This document shows positions 1-9,727 of a stretch of DNA of 64,000 bases, one piece after another. This DNA comes from Gammaproteobacteria bacterium. GTDB taxonomy: Bacteria > Pseudomonadota > Gammaproteobacteria > Pseudomonadales > Pseudomonadaceae. A program made the translations under genes and the position numbers. The stretch spans positions 1-64,000 of the forward strand of contig JAAYFI010000026.1 of the NCBI GenBank assembly GCA_012728315.1. The letters are read 5' to 3'. The first letter of the stretch is position 1; the number at the start of each line of letters is the position of its first letter. The notes beneath the pieces were generated by a model. That model made no database searches. It had not been told where the DNA came from and was given only the letters and a program-made list of their open reading frames with translations.

Positions 1-1536
1 CAGTACAGGTGTATCAGGAAATAAGATTTGCAAGCGCTCTTCCGCACGTTCGGTGCCGGCACCAATCGGGCGTAAATCAACGGTATTGCAGCTCGGGCAT
101 TGATGTGGGCGCGCTTCTGTGTGCCCGCAATGGTGGCAACGCAGCTCGTTGTAGCGCTGATGATAGGTCAAGCGCGCATCGCACTCCGAGCATTGGCTCA
201 TCCAGCCGCAGTCATTGCACATTAATACCGGCGCAAAACCACGGCGGTTGAGAAACACTAAAACTTGCTGACCGGCTTCTAGGGTTTTGCGAATTTCTTT
301 TTGCAGTGGCGCGCTGATGCCAGAATCTAATGGCAAGCTGCGCACATCTAAACGAATAAACTTGGGCTGGCTGGCACCACCGGCGCGGCGCGTTAAACGC
401 AATAAGGCAAAACGACCGCTGTGGGCGTTATGCAAACTTTCTAAACAGGGCGTGGCTGAGCCTAAAACAATCGGTACATTGGCTGCGCGCGCGCGCACCA
501 AGGCCAGATCACGGGCATGATAGCGCAGACCTTCTTGCTGTTTATAGGAGGCATCGTGCTCTTCATCAATGATGATCAGGCCGAGTCTTTTTAGCGGGGT
601 AAACAATGCTGAGCGCGTACCGATAATAATATCGGCATGCCCTGAGCGCGCGGCCAGCCAAGCTTCTAAACGTTCGCGGTCATTGACGTTGGAATGCAGT
701 AAGGCAATGCGGGCATTAAAACGCTTGGTAAAACGCTCAAGGGTTTGTGGCCCTAAATTGATTTCCGGAATCAACACCAGCACTTGCTTGCCCGCCGCTA
801 AAACTTCGCGGATCAGTTGTAAATAGACTTCAGTTTTACCACTGCCGGTCACGCCGGCTAACAAGTAAGCTTTGTACTCTTGGTTATTGGCATGGATGGC
901 ATTAAAAGCCGCTTGCTGTTCATCATTGAGCGGCAGTTCGGGTTGCGCAAGGCTTGGGGTTTTATGTGGGAAATCTTGCAGTTGACGGATCTGCTCAGTG
1001 ACGAAACCTTTGCTCAGTAACGCGCTGACACTGTCTTTACTGATACCAAAGTGCTCAAGACGTTCATGGGCAATGCCTTGATTGTGCTGGGCTAACACCT
1101 GCAAGGCTTGGAGTTGCCGAGGTGCGCGAGTGAGCAGAGGGTCATCCAAGTGCAGCGGCAGCTTGGCCTGCCACATTCTTTGCTGGCGCGCTTCAGCAGG
1201 CTCGCCTTGACGCAGCAGTGCGGGCAACGCCCAGCTAAAGGTGTCGCCTAAACTGTGTTGATAATACTGCGCGGCCCAAATGCACAGACGCATAATACTT
1301 GGCGGCAGCAAGGGCTGCTGATCCAATAGCTCCAGTGCATCTTTAATTTTGTCGGCAGGGACCGAGGTTGTGCTGACTGTTTCGACCAGAATTCCGACCA
1401 ACTCACGTCGGCCAAAGGGCACGCGCACGCGCACACCAGGCTGCCATGCACTCACCGACACTTGCGCTGGCGCACGGTAATCAAATAACCGGCGCAACGG
1501 TGACGGTAAGGCAATACGTAAATAGAGATCAGACAC
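1..1536 (-). CDS. priA: Primosomal protein N' (replication restart helicase PriA), C-terminal part runs off the window
   Basis: Reverse-strand translation from a GTG at 1536 gives VSDLYLRIALPSPLRRLFDYRAP..., with GVTGSGKTEVY (Walker A), DEEHD, and Cys-rich CNDCGWMSQCSECDARLTYH...LRCHHCG motifs. Absent from the ORF track, which only shows antisense shadows here. Confidence 0.93.
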   Translation of the reverse strand, partial: MSDLYLRIALPSPLRRLFDYRAPAQVSVSAWQPGVRVRVPFGRRELVGILVETVSTTSVPADKIKDALELLDQQPLLPPSIMRLCIWAAQYYQHSLGDTFSWALPALLRQGEPAEARQQRMWQAKLPLHLDDPLLTRAPRQLQALQVLAQHNQGIAHERLEHFGISKDSVSALLSKGFVTEQIRQLQDFPHKTPSLAQPELPLNDEQQAAFNAIHANNQEYKAYLLAGVTGSGKTEVYLQLIREVLAAGKQVLVLIPEINLGPQTLERFTKRFNARIALLHSNVNDRERLEAWLAARSGHADIIIGTRSALFTPLKRLGLIIIDEEHDASYKQQEGLRYHARDLALVRARAANVPIVLGSATPCLESLHNAHSGRFALLRLTRRAGGASQPKFIRLDVRSLPLDSGISAPLQKEIRKTLEAGQQVLVFLNRRGFAPVLMCNDCGWMSQCSECDARLTYHQRYNELRCHHCGHTEARPHQCPSCNTVDLRPIGAGTERAEERLQILFPDTPVL

Positions 1537-1653
1537 AGCGGCATCCTTCAGCTTGATGGAGGTATCTTAACGCATCAGTTGCGAAGTTGCTTAACGAGAC
1601 ATGGCACCTACAGGGAGGTTTATTCTGTGTCAGGCATGATAATTCTGTTGATT

Positions 1654-1699
1654 AAAAAACCGCAGGCAACGGCGTAGCGGTCACCTGCGGTGGTTTTAT
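1654..1699. terminator. Inverted repeat / Rho-independent-like terminator between priA and the codA-like gene
   Basis: AAAACCGCAGG ... CCTGCGGTGGTTTT palindrome flanked by A and T tracts. Confidence 0.6.
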
Positions 1700-1736
1700 T
1701 GTGGCCTTATTCTGTCAGTATTAAAGGCCGTCTTAT

Positions 1737-2993
1737 CTAGAGTGTCTTTCTAAAGAGATCCAGCTCAATCTCATAGCTGGGCTCTGGCTTTTTAAACAGA
1801 TACTCGCCATTGCGGATGGAGGCCAGTACATCAGCGCGCTGGCGCACCGCCTCAAAAGGGCTGTGGGCATCCAAGACCAAGAAGTTCGCTGGTTTGCCGA
1901 CTTCAATCCCATACTGAACTTCGACGTTTAGCGTTTTGGCACCGTTAAAGGTGATCAAATCCAAGCAGGTGTCCAGTTGTGGTAAAGACATGGTTTGCGC
2001 CATATGAATGCCGTTATCGAGAATATTCATCAGGTTACCGTTACCGGCGGGGTACCAAGGATCATTAATCGAGTCCTGACCGAAGCACACGTTAATACCG
2101 CTTTCCCAAAACTCTTTGACGCGAGTCATGCCGCGGCGTTTCGGGTAGCTGTCTTGGCGGCCTTGCAGGTAAGCGTTTTCTGTAGGCAACGCAATAAAGT
2201 TTAAACCGGACTTTTGGAATAAACCCATCATGCGGAACGCATAGGCGTTATCGGCTGAACCAAAGGAGCAGGTATGGCTGGCTGCGGTGCGCGAGCCGAT
2301 ACCTTCTATCATGGCTAGGGCATTGAGTAACTCAACAAAGCGACTCATCACATCGTCGGTTTCATCGCAATGCACATCAATCAGCTTGTCGTACTTAACT
2401 GCCAGCTCCACGGTGCGATGGATGGATTTTTCTCCAATCTCACGCGCCCATTCAAAGTGCGGGATGCTCCCCACGCAATCGGCGCCCATTTTTAAGGCTT
2501 CTTCCACCAGTTCATCACCGCCTTGATAGGCGTACATGCCTTCCTGTGGAAAGGCGACAATCTGAATGGTGACGTTGTCTTTTAGCTGCTCACGAATTTC
2601 TAGCATGGCCTTTAAGCCGGTCAGCTTCGGGTCGCAGACATCAATGTGGGTACGAATAAACTGCACACCTTTGGAAACTTCTTCCTCAATCCCTTTAAGG
2701 GCGCGGGCTTTAGCGTCCTCGAAGGTCTGCTTGTCTTTAATGTCATGCCAGCGGGCAATGCCCTCAAATAGGGTGCCGGTATCGTTTTTAGCACCGGCTT
2801 GGCCGCCTGTGTACACATAGTCCAAATGCAAATGGGCATCCACATAAGGTGGCACTAGCAATCGGCCTTTAAGGTCGATGACCTCGTCAGCGGCAGGTAA
2901 GTTGTTGCCAATGGCTGTGATTACGCCGTTTTTCACCAGGATTTCATTGGCATCGCTGTTGCGGTAGATATGTGCGTTAATAAATTTTTTCAT
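1737..2993 (-). CDS. CodA-like cytosine deaminase / amidohydrolase
   Basis: Metal-binding HLHLD, IVAFPQEG, DVHCDETDD, ASHTCS and NVCFGQDSINDPWYP motifs as in CodA-type amidohydrolases. Confidence 0.8.
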   Translation of the reverse strand: MKKFINAHIYRNSDANEILVKNGVITAIGNNLPAADEVIDLKGRLLVPPYVDAHLHLDYVYTGGQAGAKNDTGTLFEGIARWHDIKDKQTFEDAKARALKGIEEEVSKGVQFIRTHIDVCDPKLTGLKAMLEIREQLKDNVTIQIVAFPQEGMYAYQGGDELVEEALKMGADCVGSIPHFEWAREIGEKSIHRTVELAVKYDKLIDVHCDETDDVMSRFVELLNALAMIEGIGSRTAASHTCSFGSADNAYAFRMMGLFQKSGLNFIALPTENAYLQGRQDSYPKRRGMTRVKEFWESGINVCFGQDSINDPWYPAGNGNLMNILDNGIHMAQTMSLPQLDTCLDLITFNGAKTLNVEVQYGIEVGKPANFLVLDAHSPFEAVRQRADVLASIRNGEYLFKKPEPSYEIELDLFRKTL

Positions 2994-3018
2994 TACTGAT
3001 CCCTCGTATCAATGTTGA

Positions 3019-4206
3019 TTAAGAGCGTAGAGCACGTGTTGCCATGTAAGTGATGAGCATGGCCGGAACAAAACAAATAATGGATAAGTAAACAATCCCA
3101 AATACGCCAACCTGTGGCAGATGGGTGAGAATTAAACCGCCCACCCAAGTGGCGATCATAATGGAGAAGTTAAAGACGCTGGATTGCACTGAAGTGGCCA
3201 CCGCTTTGGCATGCGCCACGCGTTTGCTGATTGCGGTTTGATACATGGTCACTAATGGACCGAAGGCTAAACCCCAGAGGAAAAAAGCGATATGCGCTGC
3301 GCCCCAGCTGCCGGCAAAGAAGACAAAGAGCAACATGGCGAGTAGGCCGCAAGCGAGCATAGCGAGAATCAATTGACGTAAGTAATGGTCGATAATCTTG
3401 GCCGATAGCAGCACAGAAACAACCGAGCCTATCCCGAAAATCAGCAGGGCCAAGCTGATACCACCGACAAAATCGATGGTCTCTACCAGTAAGGTGATAT
3501 AGGTGTAAGCACCATAGTGCGCCACTACCGTTAGAAATGTTAGCCATAGCACGATCAAAACGGACGGGTTTTTTAACATCGCCAGTGGTGAGTTGCTTTG
3601 CGTCAGCTTTTCACCCTCGACGGCAGGTAGAAACTTAACGCAGAGCAGCATAATGCCCGCGCCTAAAGCGGCCAGCGCAAAGAAGGTGGTGCGCCAATCC
3701 ATTTCAGTACCAATAAAAGTCATCAGCGGCAGACCCAGACTGACGCCAAAAGTATTGCCCGACATGATGATGGTAATGGCGCGGCCCTGCATATTTTCCG
3801 GCACCAGCGCGGCACCATAAGCAGCAATCATCGGCCACATAATACCGGCGCAGATACCGCCGATAATGCGCATGGCAACAATCAGCGGGTAAGACGAGGT
3901 TATGGCTACCACTAAGTTAGATAAGGTAAAACCCAGTAACAGAGCCAGCAATAGGGTTTTGCGATTCATCCACAGCGTCATGCTGATCATGGGAATGGCA
4001 AAAATCGCGGAGGCTAAAGCATAAATACCCACTAAAAAACCCACTTGGGTTTGCTCAATGGCTAAACCTTGCGTCATTTGCGGCAAGATGCCCGATGGCA
4101 CCAGCTCAGACAAAATACCGATAAAGGTGACACTGGCCATCAGGCCAAGGATGAACCACGAAGCGTAGTTCTGCCCAGAAGGGGCGCTATGAGTAGTACT
4201 CGACAT
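3019..4206 (-). CDS. MFS transporter (YdhP/AraJ-like 12-TM efflux type)
   Basis: 395 aa with many hydrophobic helices; GILPQMTQGLAIEQTQVGFLVGIYALASAIFAIP and IIGGICAGIMWPMIAAYGAALVP typical of the DHA1 MFS. Confidence 0.8.
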   Translation of the reverse strand: MSSTTHSAPSGQNYASWFILGLMASVTFIGILSELVPSGILPQMTQGLAIEQTQVGFLVGIYALASAIFAIPMISMTLWMNRKTLLLALLLGFTLSNLVVAITSSYPLIVAMRIIGGICAGIMWPMIAAYGAALVPENMQGRAITIIMSGNTFGVSLGLPLMTFIGTEMDWRTTFFALAALGAGIMLLCVKFLPAVEGEKLTQSNSPLAMLKNPSVLIVLWLTFLTVVAHYGAYTYITLLVETIDFVGGISLALLIFGIGSVVSVLLSAKIIDHYLRQLILAMLACGLLAMLLFVFFAGSWGAAHIAFFLWGLAFGPLVTMYQTAISKRVAHAKAVATSVQSSVFNFSIMIATWVGGLILTHLPQVGVFGIVYLSIICFVPAMLITYMATRALRS

Positions 4207-4454
4207 GTCGACTCCTAGTTAAAAGTGGCCACAGGGTGCTGCGGCATCTTTAGTGAGAAGCATGCTCATTTTTCGACCGAAGCCGTCGTAAGATGTTAAG
4301 TGCGAGCTTTAAGGAGAAGGGCGGGCTTAAAACTCTGGACTACGAAGATTCGTCCAAGATTCGTGTTGCAGACAACCTTATCTAAGACAGAATTCATGGT
4401 GTATTGCAAGTGGATACTGGATTGAGATGCGCAGATGGAACGCGTCAAAATGGC

Positions 4455-6371
4455 TTATTGCTTAGGCTTAGAGCGTTTTGTGGTTCGGCGGCGCGGTGCT
4501 TTGCCATGCCCTTGTAGGCCGCTAAAGCGAATCTGCCTGACCTGCTCAATCAGGCTGTTTAATCCATCCAGCATCGGCGACATAAACTCGTTGTAGCTGA
4601 TGCGCTTTTCAGCAATGGCTTCCAGTTGTGATTCCCAGTGCGCGGTCATATCCGGTCGCGCCATTACTTCTGGCAGAGACAAGATCAGGCTACGGCCGAC
4701 TGCAGTGGCATGGATTTCTTTGCCCTGTTTTATCAGAAAGCCACGTTTAAACAGCAACTCAATAATCCCCGCGCGCGTGGCTTCGGTGCCGAGGCCGTCG
4801 GTGTCGCGCAGAACCTTTTTGATTTCAGGATCAGAGACATAGCGGGCGATGCCGGTCATGGCGGCCAGCAAGCTTGCATCAGTGAAGTGTTTGGGTGGGC
4901 TGGTTTGCTTTTCATCCAGACGGCCGTCAGCGCAAAGCACGCTTTCGCCTTTAACGACCTTGGGCAGTTGTATTGCAGAGAACTCTGCGTCTTCAGCGTC
5001 TGCTTTGCGTTCGGGTAGCAGTGCTTTCCAGCCCTTGTGCACGACTTCCTTTTGCCGACTGATAAATAAGCCACCCGCAACTTCGCTATCAATTTGTTTC
5101 TCTTGGTAGGTAAAGGGCGGGTAAAACTGCATCAGATATTGTCGAGCGACTAATTCATAAATTTTTTGTTCATCGGCAGCTAAGCGACTGGCATCAATTG
5201 CACGGCTCGTTGGGATAATCGCGTGGTGAGCACCCACTTTGGCGTCATCCCATGCTTTAGATTTGATGGATAAGTCAGCGTGCTGCACAGCTTTATCGAG
5301 TGCAGGGCTGGTTTTTGCAATGGCCTGAGTCACAGAGCCCTTTTCGCTATAGTGACCTTGAGGTAAGTAACGGCAATCTGAGCGTGGGTAGGTAATTAAC
5401 TTGTGTGTTTCATAGAGTTTCTGGCAAATATCTAGAGTTTTTTGTGCATTGAAATTAAAGCGTTTCGATGCGTCGATTTGCAATGAGGATAAGTTATAGG
5501 GCAGGGGTGGTGCTTGTTTCTTTACGCTTTCATTGACGGCAAGCACGTGTCCGGTTTGCTGAGTCACTTTTCGCAATACGGTTTCGGCTAACTTTCTTAA
5601 TAATACGCGGCCCTCTTCATCCATATAGGCTTCGCAGGCTGCGCTGGGCTTCCATTTGGCTGAGTAGGTTTCGTTGTTGTTTGTTTTTAGATCAATAAAA
5701 ACCTCATAAAAAGGCTTACTGACAAAACGCTCAATCTCGATATCGCGATGCACGACCAGGCCGAGGATGGGGGTTTGTACACGTCCTACAGAGAGCACGC
5801 CCTGATAACCCGAGGCTTGGCCCTGTAAGGTGCACAGCCGGGTCATGTTGATGCCATACAGCCAGTCGGCACGCGCACGCGCCAGCGCGGAAGTGGCCAG
5901 CGGGATAAAGTCGCTATTACGACGCAGATCATTGAGTGAGCGTTTGATCGCATCGGGATTCATATCGCTGATTAAGCAGCGCTGCGCGGCCATACGCTTG
6001 GCTTTGGATACACCGCTGTAATTGATCACTTCATCCACAAGGATCTGGCCAACACGATCGGGGTCGCCCATGTTGACCAGCACATCGGCTTGCTTAATCA
6101 GCTTTTTAACCACAGCTAGCTGCTTGCGAGTCGCCGGCTTAACCTGATGCTGCCATTGCGTTGGAATAATAGGTAAATGCTCTTTGCGCCACTTTTTATA
6201 CTCAGGGTTATAAGCTTCAGGTTCTGCTTGTTCTAGCAAATGGCCGATACACCAAGTCACCACATCACCGTTGGCAACTTTAATAAAACCCTCACCTTGC
6301 TGGTGTGGTTGAGGTAAAACGGCGGCCACTGCGCGACCGACGCTGGGCTTTTCAGCTATGTATACAATCAC
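4455..6371 (-). CDS. topB: DNA topoisomerase III
   Basis: MIVYIAEKPSVGRAVAAVLP (TOPRIM), LITYPRSDCRYLP (catalytic Tyr), DGLGTEATRAGIIELLFKRGF. Confidence 0.95.
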   Translation of the reverse strand: MIVYIAEKPSVGRAVAAVLPQPHQQGEGFIKVANGDVVTWCIGHLLEQAEPEAYNPEYKKWRKEHLPIIPTQWQHQVKPATRKQLAVVKKLIKQADVLVNMGDPDRVGQILVDEVINYSGVSKAKRMAAQRCLISDMNPDAIKRSLNDLRRNSDFIPLATSALARARADWLYGINMTRLCTLQGQASGYQGVLSVGRVQTPILGLVVHRDIEIERFVSKPFYEVFIDLKTNNNETYSAKWKPSAACEAYMDEEGRVLLRKLAETVLRKVTQQTGHVLAVNESVKKQAPPLPYNLSSLQIDASKRFNFNAQKTLDICQKLYETHKLITYPRSDCRYLPQGHYSEKGSVTQAIAKTSPALDKAVQHADLSIKSKAWDDAKVGAHHAIIPTSRAIDASRLAADEQKIYELVARQYLMQFYPPFTYQEKQIDSEVAGGLFISRQKEVVHKGWKALLPERKADAEDAEFSAIQLPKVVKGESVLCADGRLDEKQTSPPKHFTDASLLAAMTGIARYVSDPEIKKVLRDTDGLGTEATRAGIIELLFKRGFLIKQGKEIHATAVGRSLILSLPEVMARPDMTAHWESQLEAIAEKRISYNEFMSPMLDGLNSLIEQVRQIRFSGLQGHGKAPRRRTTKRSKPKQ

Positions 6372-6583
6372 TTGAGTTTTCCACGGATAAGGGCAATGCC
6401 AAGCTCAGTTGCACCAGTATAGGGGCGGGCTGGCTTTTTCTTAAGGATAGACCACTTTTAAGTTTTGTCTTGCCGCAACGCGCCAGCTTAATTTTAGGCT
6501 TGCACGACATCAATCGCATTGGCGTATCGCGGTGGCGCGTGGTATGAATAAAGCAATTATCTAAACAAATGAGGAGAAGCGTC

Positions 6584-7237
6584 ATGAGTAAGAAAGTAGC
6601 GATCATCTTATCGGGATGCGGTGTTTTTGATGGCGCAGAAATTAACGAAACCGTGCTGACGGCGTTGAGCTTAGATCAGCAGGGTGCGCAGGTTGAATAC
6701 TTCGCTCCAAATATTGTCCAGCATCATGTGCTTAATCATCTCACCGGTGAAGAAATGCCGGAGCAGCGCAATGTCTTAGTTGAGTCAGCGCGAATCACCC
6801 GCGGTAAATCACGAGATGTGCGTGAACTAAAAGCCGCAGACTTTGATGCGGTGATTTTGCCCGGCGGCTTTGGTGTGGCGAAAAATCTATCTGACTTTGC
6901 CTTCAAGGGTGCTGACTGCAGGGTGCAGGAGGATACTTTGCAGGCTATTTTGCAGTTTAAAGCTGCGCGCAAGCCGGTCGGTTTGATCTGTATCGCGCCA
7001 GCCTTATCCGCCAAGATTTTTGCAGAGGGCGTGCGCTGCACCATTGGTGATGATGCGGATACCGCTGCGGCAATTACCCAGATGGGCGGTGTGCACCAAG
7101 ACTGCGCAGTGGGCGGCATTGTGGTTGATGAGCAAAATCGTTTAGTCACAACCCCTGCGTACATGTTGGCGCAGTCGATCAGTGAAGCGGCGCAAGGCAT
7201 TGATAAGCTTGTCGAACAGGTTTTAGCTATGGCTTAA
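6584..7237 (+). CDS. elbB: Isoprenoid biosynthesis glyoxalase ElbB (DJ-1/PfpI superfamily)
   Basis: MSKKVAIILSGCGVFDGAEINE..., ITRGKSRDV, DAVILPGGFGVAKNLSDFAFKG. The ORF track start at 6569 is probably 5 codons too early. Confidence 0.93.
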   Translation: MSKKVAIILSGCGVFDGAEINETVLTALSLDQQGAQVEYFAPNIVQHHVLNHLTGEEMPEQRNVLVESARITRGKSRDVRELKAADFDAVILPGGFGVAKNLSDFAFKGADCRVQEDTLQAILQFKAARKPVGLICIAPALSAKIFAEGVRCTIGDDADTAAAITQMGGVHQDCAVGGIVVDEQNRLVTTPAYMLAQSISEAAQGIDKLVEQVLAMA

Positions 7238-7391
7238 TGCCCTGCGAAGTGTGCTGAGTCATTGTGGTGCCGTCGGCGCAGATGACTGAGCACGCGCTTA
7301 GATATTCCATTCAATAATAAAAAGAGTGCTGGAAACGCGAGTGTATGGCTACACCGTGATTATCGAGCACCATACGCAGGATCAATCCCTA

Positions 7392-7856
7392 ATGAGTGCG
7401 ACAGAACTGGCTCCCGAATTGCTGCAAGCGGCGCAGTATTTCTTCGATCAAATTCCTTTTAATCACTTAGTGGGGATTCAGGTGGATTCGCTGTCCACAG
7501 AAAAAGTCTGCATGCATGTGTCGATGCGTGAAGAATTAATCGGCAATCATATCCAAGGCATTTTGCATGGCGGCGTGATTGCCTCGATTCTCGATGTGGC
7601 AGGTGGGGCGATGGCATTGATTGGGGCTTTTCAACGCTTGCCGGAGTTGCCAGCGGTGGAGCGGATGATGAGTTTATCGAAGCTGGGCACCATTGATATG
7701 CGCGTTGATTATCTCCGCCCAGGTCGCGGCAAACGTTTTGATGCGGTGGCGACCTTGTTGCGTACTGGTAATAAAGTCGCAGTGGTGCGCACCGAATTGC
7801 ACAATGATGATGGCTATTTAATTGCGGTGAGCACCGGCACCTATTTAGTCGGCTGA
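7392..7856 (+). CDS. Hotdog-fold thioesterase family protein
   Basis: GILHGGVIASILDVAGGAMAL and VDYLRPGRGKRFDAVATLLRTGNKVAVVRTEL motifs. Likely ATG at 7392 rather than the track start at 7326. Confidence 0.75.
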   Translation: MSATELAPELLQAAQYFFDQIPFNHLVGIQVDSLSTEKVCMHVSMREELIGNHIQGILHGGVIASILDVAGGAMALIGAFQRLPELPAVERMMSLSKLGTIDMRVDYLRPGRGKRFDAVATLLRTGNKVAVVRTELHNDDGYLIAVSTGTYLVG

Positions 7857-8318
7857 AGCATTGCTGGGCAGTTTGGCTAAGCGCGTCAGAATACGGTCTA
7901 AGGCATTAGAAAACGCTTGCTTGTCACGCTCGTCATAGCCGCGTTGACCGCCAGACATCTGCCCTTGATCACGCAGGTCAGTGAATAAATTGCGCAAGGC
8001 TAAACGGTCGCCCATATTGTGTTCGGTAAACTCATTACCGCGCGGATCCAGCGCTACCGCTTGTTTTTTCAACAGGCGATCAGCCAAGGGGATGTCGCTG
8101 CAAATCACCAGTTCGTTGGCTTGCACGTTGTCGACAATGTAGTCATCTGCCGCATCTGGGCCGCTGGGTACGACAATCAATTGCACGCAAGCAAAGTTAG
8201 GCCGCGGCTGCGCTTGCCCAGCCACTAAAATCACTGAGAATTTACGCTTTAAAGCAAATTTAATCACTTGATCACGGGCCAAGCGTGGGCAGGCATCGGC
8301 ATCAATCCAGACGCGCAT
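7845..8318 (-). CDS. YaiI/YqxD family protein (DUF188, PIN-like)
   Basis: MRVWIDADACPRLARDQVIKFALKR ... DDYIVDNVQANELVICSDIPLADRLL...DPRGNEFTEHNM. Confidence 0.92.
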   Translation of the reverse strand: MRVWIDADACPRLARDQVIKFALKRKFSVILVAGQAQPRPNFACVQLIVVPSGPDAADDYIVDNVQANELVICSDIPLADRLLKKQAVALDPRGNEFTEHNMGDRLALRNLFTDLRDQGQMSGGQRGYDERDKQAFSNALDRILTRLAKLPSNASAD

Positions 8319-8339
8319 AGCAATAACTCCTGTGTTGAA

Positions 8340-8363
8340 CCTCAGCGCAGTGAAGCGCTGAGG
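8340..8363. terminator. Perfect hairpin upstream of the DUF188 gene
   Basis: CCTCAGCGC-AGTGAA-GCGCTGAGG, 9-bp perfect stem; no strong T tract. Confidence 0.4.
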
Positions 8364-8386
8364 TGGCGATTATAACGCGGCGTGCT

Positions 8387-9148
8387 CTAGGTGGCTGAGT
8401 CTTGCTGAGCCTGCTCGGAGGCTTGCAAGGCGCGTTTGTTTTTCATCGCGCTACGCATCTTAATATTGAGTGCTTCCACGCCTAATGAGAACGCCATGGC
8501 AAAGTAGATATAGCCTTTCGGTACATGCACGCCAAAGGCTTCAGCGATTAATAAGGTGCCGACGACGATTAAGAAGGATAAAGCCAACACTTTTAATGAT
8601 GGGTGCTTCTCAATAAAGGCGCTGATAGTGCTGGCGGCCAGCATCATCACCATGATAGAAATCATAATCGCCGCAATCATCACCGGGACATGTTGGACTA
8701 AACCTACGGCAGTAATCACCGAGTCCAAGGAGAAAATAATATCAATCACGGCAATTTGCAGAATCACGCTGATAAAGCCGGCTTTAACACTGCTGCCATG
8801 TTCAGCCTCTGCTTCGCCTTCAACGCTGTGCCAAATCTCCACGGTGCTCTTAAATAGCAGGAATAAGCCACCGAACAGCAGAATCAAATCACGCCCAGAG
8901 AAGCCTTGGCCCATGAACTCAAACAGATCGGTGGTGAGGCGCATAATCCAGGTGATCGACAGTAACAGCAAAATGCGCGTGCCCATCGCCAGACTTAAGC
9001 CAATGATGCGACCTTTAGCTTGCTGGTGCGCCGGCAGACGACTGACGAGAATCGAAATAAAAATAATATTATCGATGCCCAAGACAATCTCGAGCGCGGT
9101 CAGGGTGAAAAAAGCGATCCAGATTTCGGGGTTAGTTAACCATTCCAT
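8387..9148 (-). CDS. TerC family integral membrane protein
   Basis: ALEIVLGIDNIIFISILVSRLP and VIDIIFSLDSVITAVGL signature repeats. Confidence 0.92.
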   Translation of the reverse strand: MEWLTNPEIWIAFFTLTALEIVLGIDNIIFISILVSRLPAHQQAKGRIIGLSLAMGTRILLLLSITWIMRLTTDLFEFMGQGFSGRDLILLFGGLFLLFKSTVEIWHSVEGEAEAEHGSSVKAGFISVILQIAVIDIIFSLDSVITAVGLVQHVPVMIAAIMISIMVMMLAASTISAFIEKHPSLKVLALSFLIVVGTLLIAEAFGVHVPKGYIYFAMAFSLGVEALNIKMRSAMKNKRALQASEQAQQDSAT

Positions 9149-9157
9149 GCAGGGCTA

Positions 9158-9727
9158 TTACTCTTTGGGTTGGGGGAATTCAGGTCCGCGCCAGCGGCGG
9201 ATGACTTTCTGGAAAAATAAACTATTGGGGACTTGTAGCAGCGCACCCTCATTGCCCTCTGATAAGTCTTCCAGAGTGGTATAGAACACATTAATGGTGA
9301 TGACGCGGCCTTTAACACCAGGTTTGTCTGCGCTTTCCATTACCTCGACACGATCCCCGAGACGAAACGGCCCCACGGTAAAGATCAGTGCGGCACAAAA
9401 GATATTTGACAGCACACTCCAGATCGCAAAGAAAGCAATAGCCGCCACGGCCACAAAGCCGGTTAGCGCGGTCCACAGCACGCTGGCAGAGACCCCTAAG
9501 CGCTCAAGGATCATCATCAGCGCACTGCCTATGACCAGCCAGCGAATGGCACCGCGCAAAGGGAGTAGCATGCTGGGCGGCATATTGTAGCGCCCCGCTA
9601 GGCTGGTTAAGCCGCGGGCTAATAAACGCTGCAAGAGCCATGCGGCCAGTGCGATGATTAGAATTTGTGCACCGGGAATCAGCAAACTAAACCAGTCTAC
9701 CGCCCACTCTTCAAACCACTGTGTCAT
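9158..9727 (-). CDS. Small mechanosensitive ion channel (MscS family)
   Basis: AIAFFAIWSVLSNIFCAALIFTVGPFRLGDRVEV...GRVITINVFYTTLED...LLQVPNSLFFQKVIRR. Confidence 0.88.
   Translation of the reverse strand: MTQWFEEWAVDWFSLLIPGAQILIIALAAWLLQRLLARGLTSLAGRYNMPPSMLLPLRGAIRWLVIGSALMMILERLGVSASVLWTALTGFVAVAAIAFFAIWSVLSNIFCAALIFTVGPFRLGDRVEVMESADKPGVKGRVITINVFYTTLEDLSEGNEGALLQVPNSLFFQKVIRRWRGPEFPQPKE

Noticed and set aside
9-826. Plus-strand track ORFs at 9..251, 287..520 and 569..826
   Set aside because: Antisense shadows of priA, whose GTG-initiated frame reads through on the minus strand with clear helicase motifs.
8556-9284. 242-aa plus-strand ORF
   Set aside because: Antisense to terC/mscS; low-complexity Lys/Ile/Ser composition and no recognisable motif.
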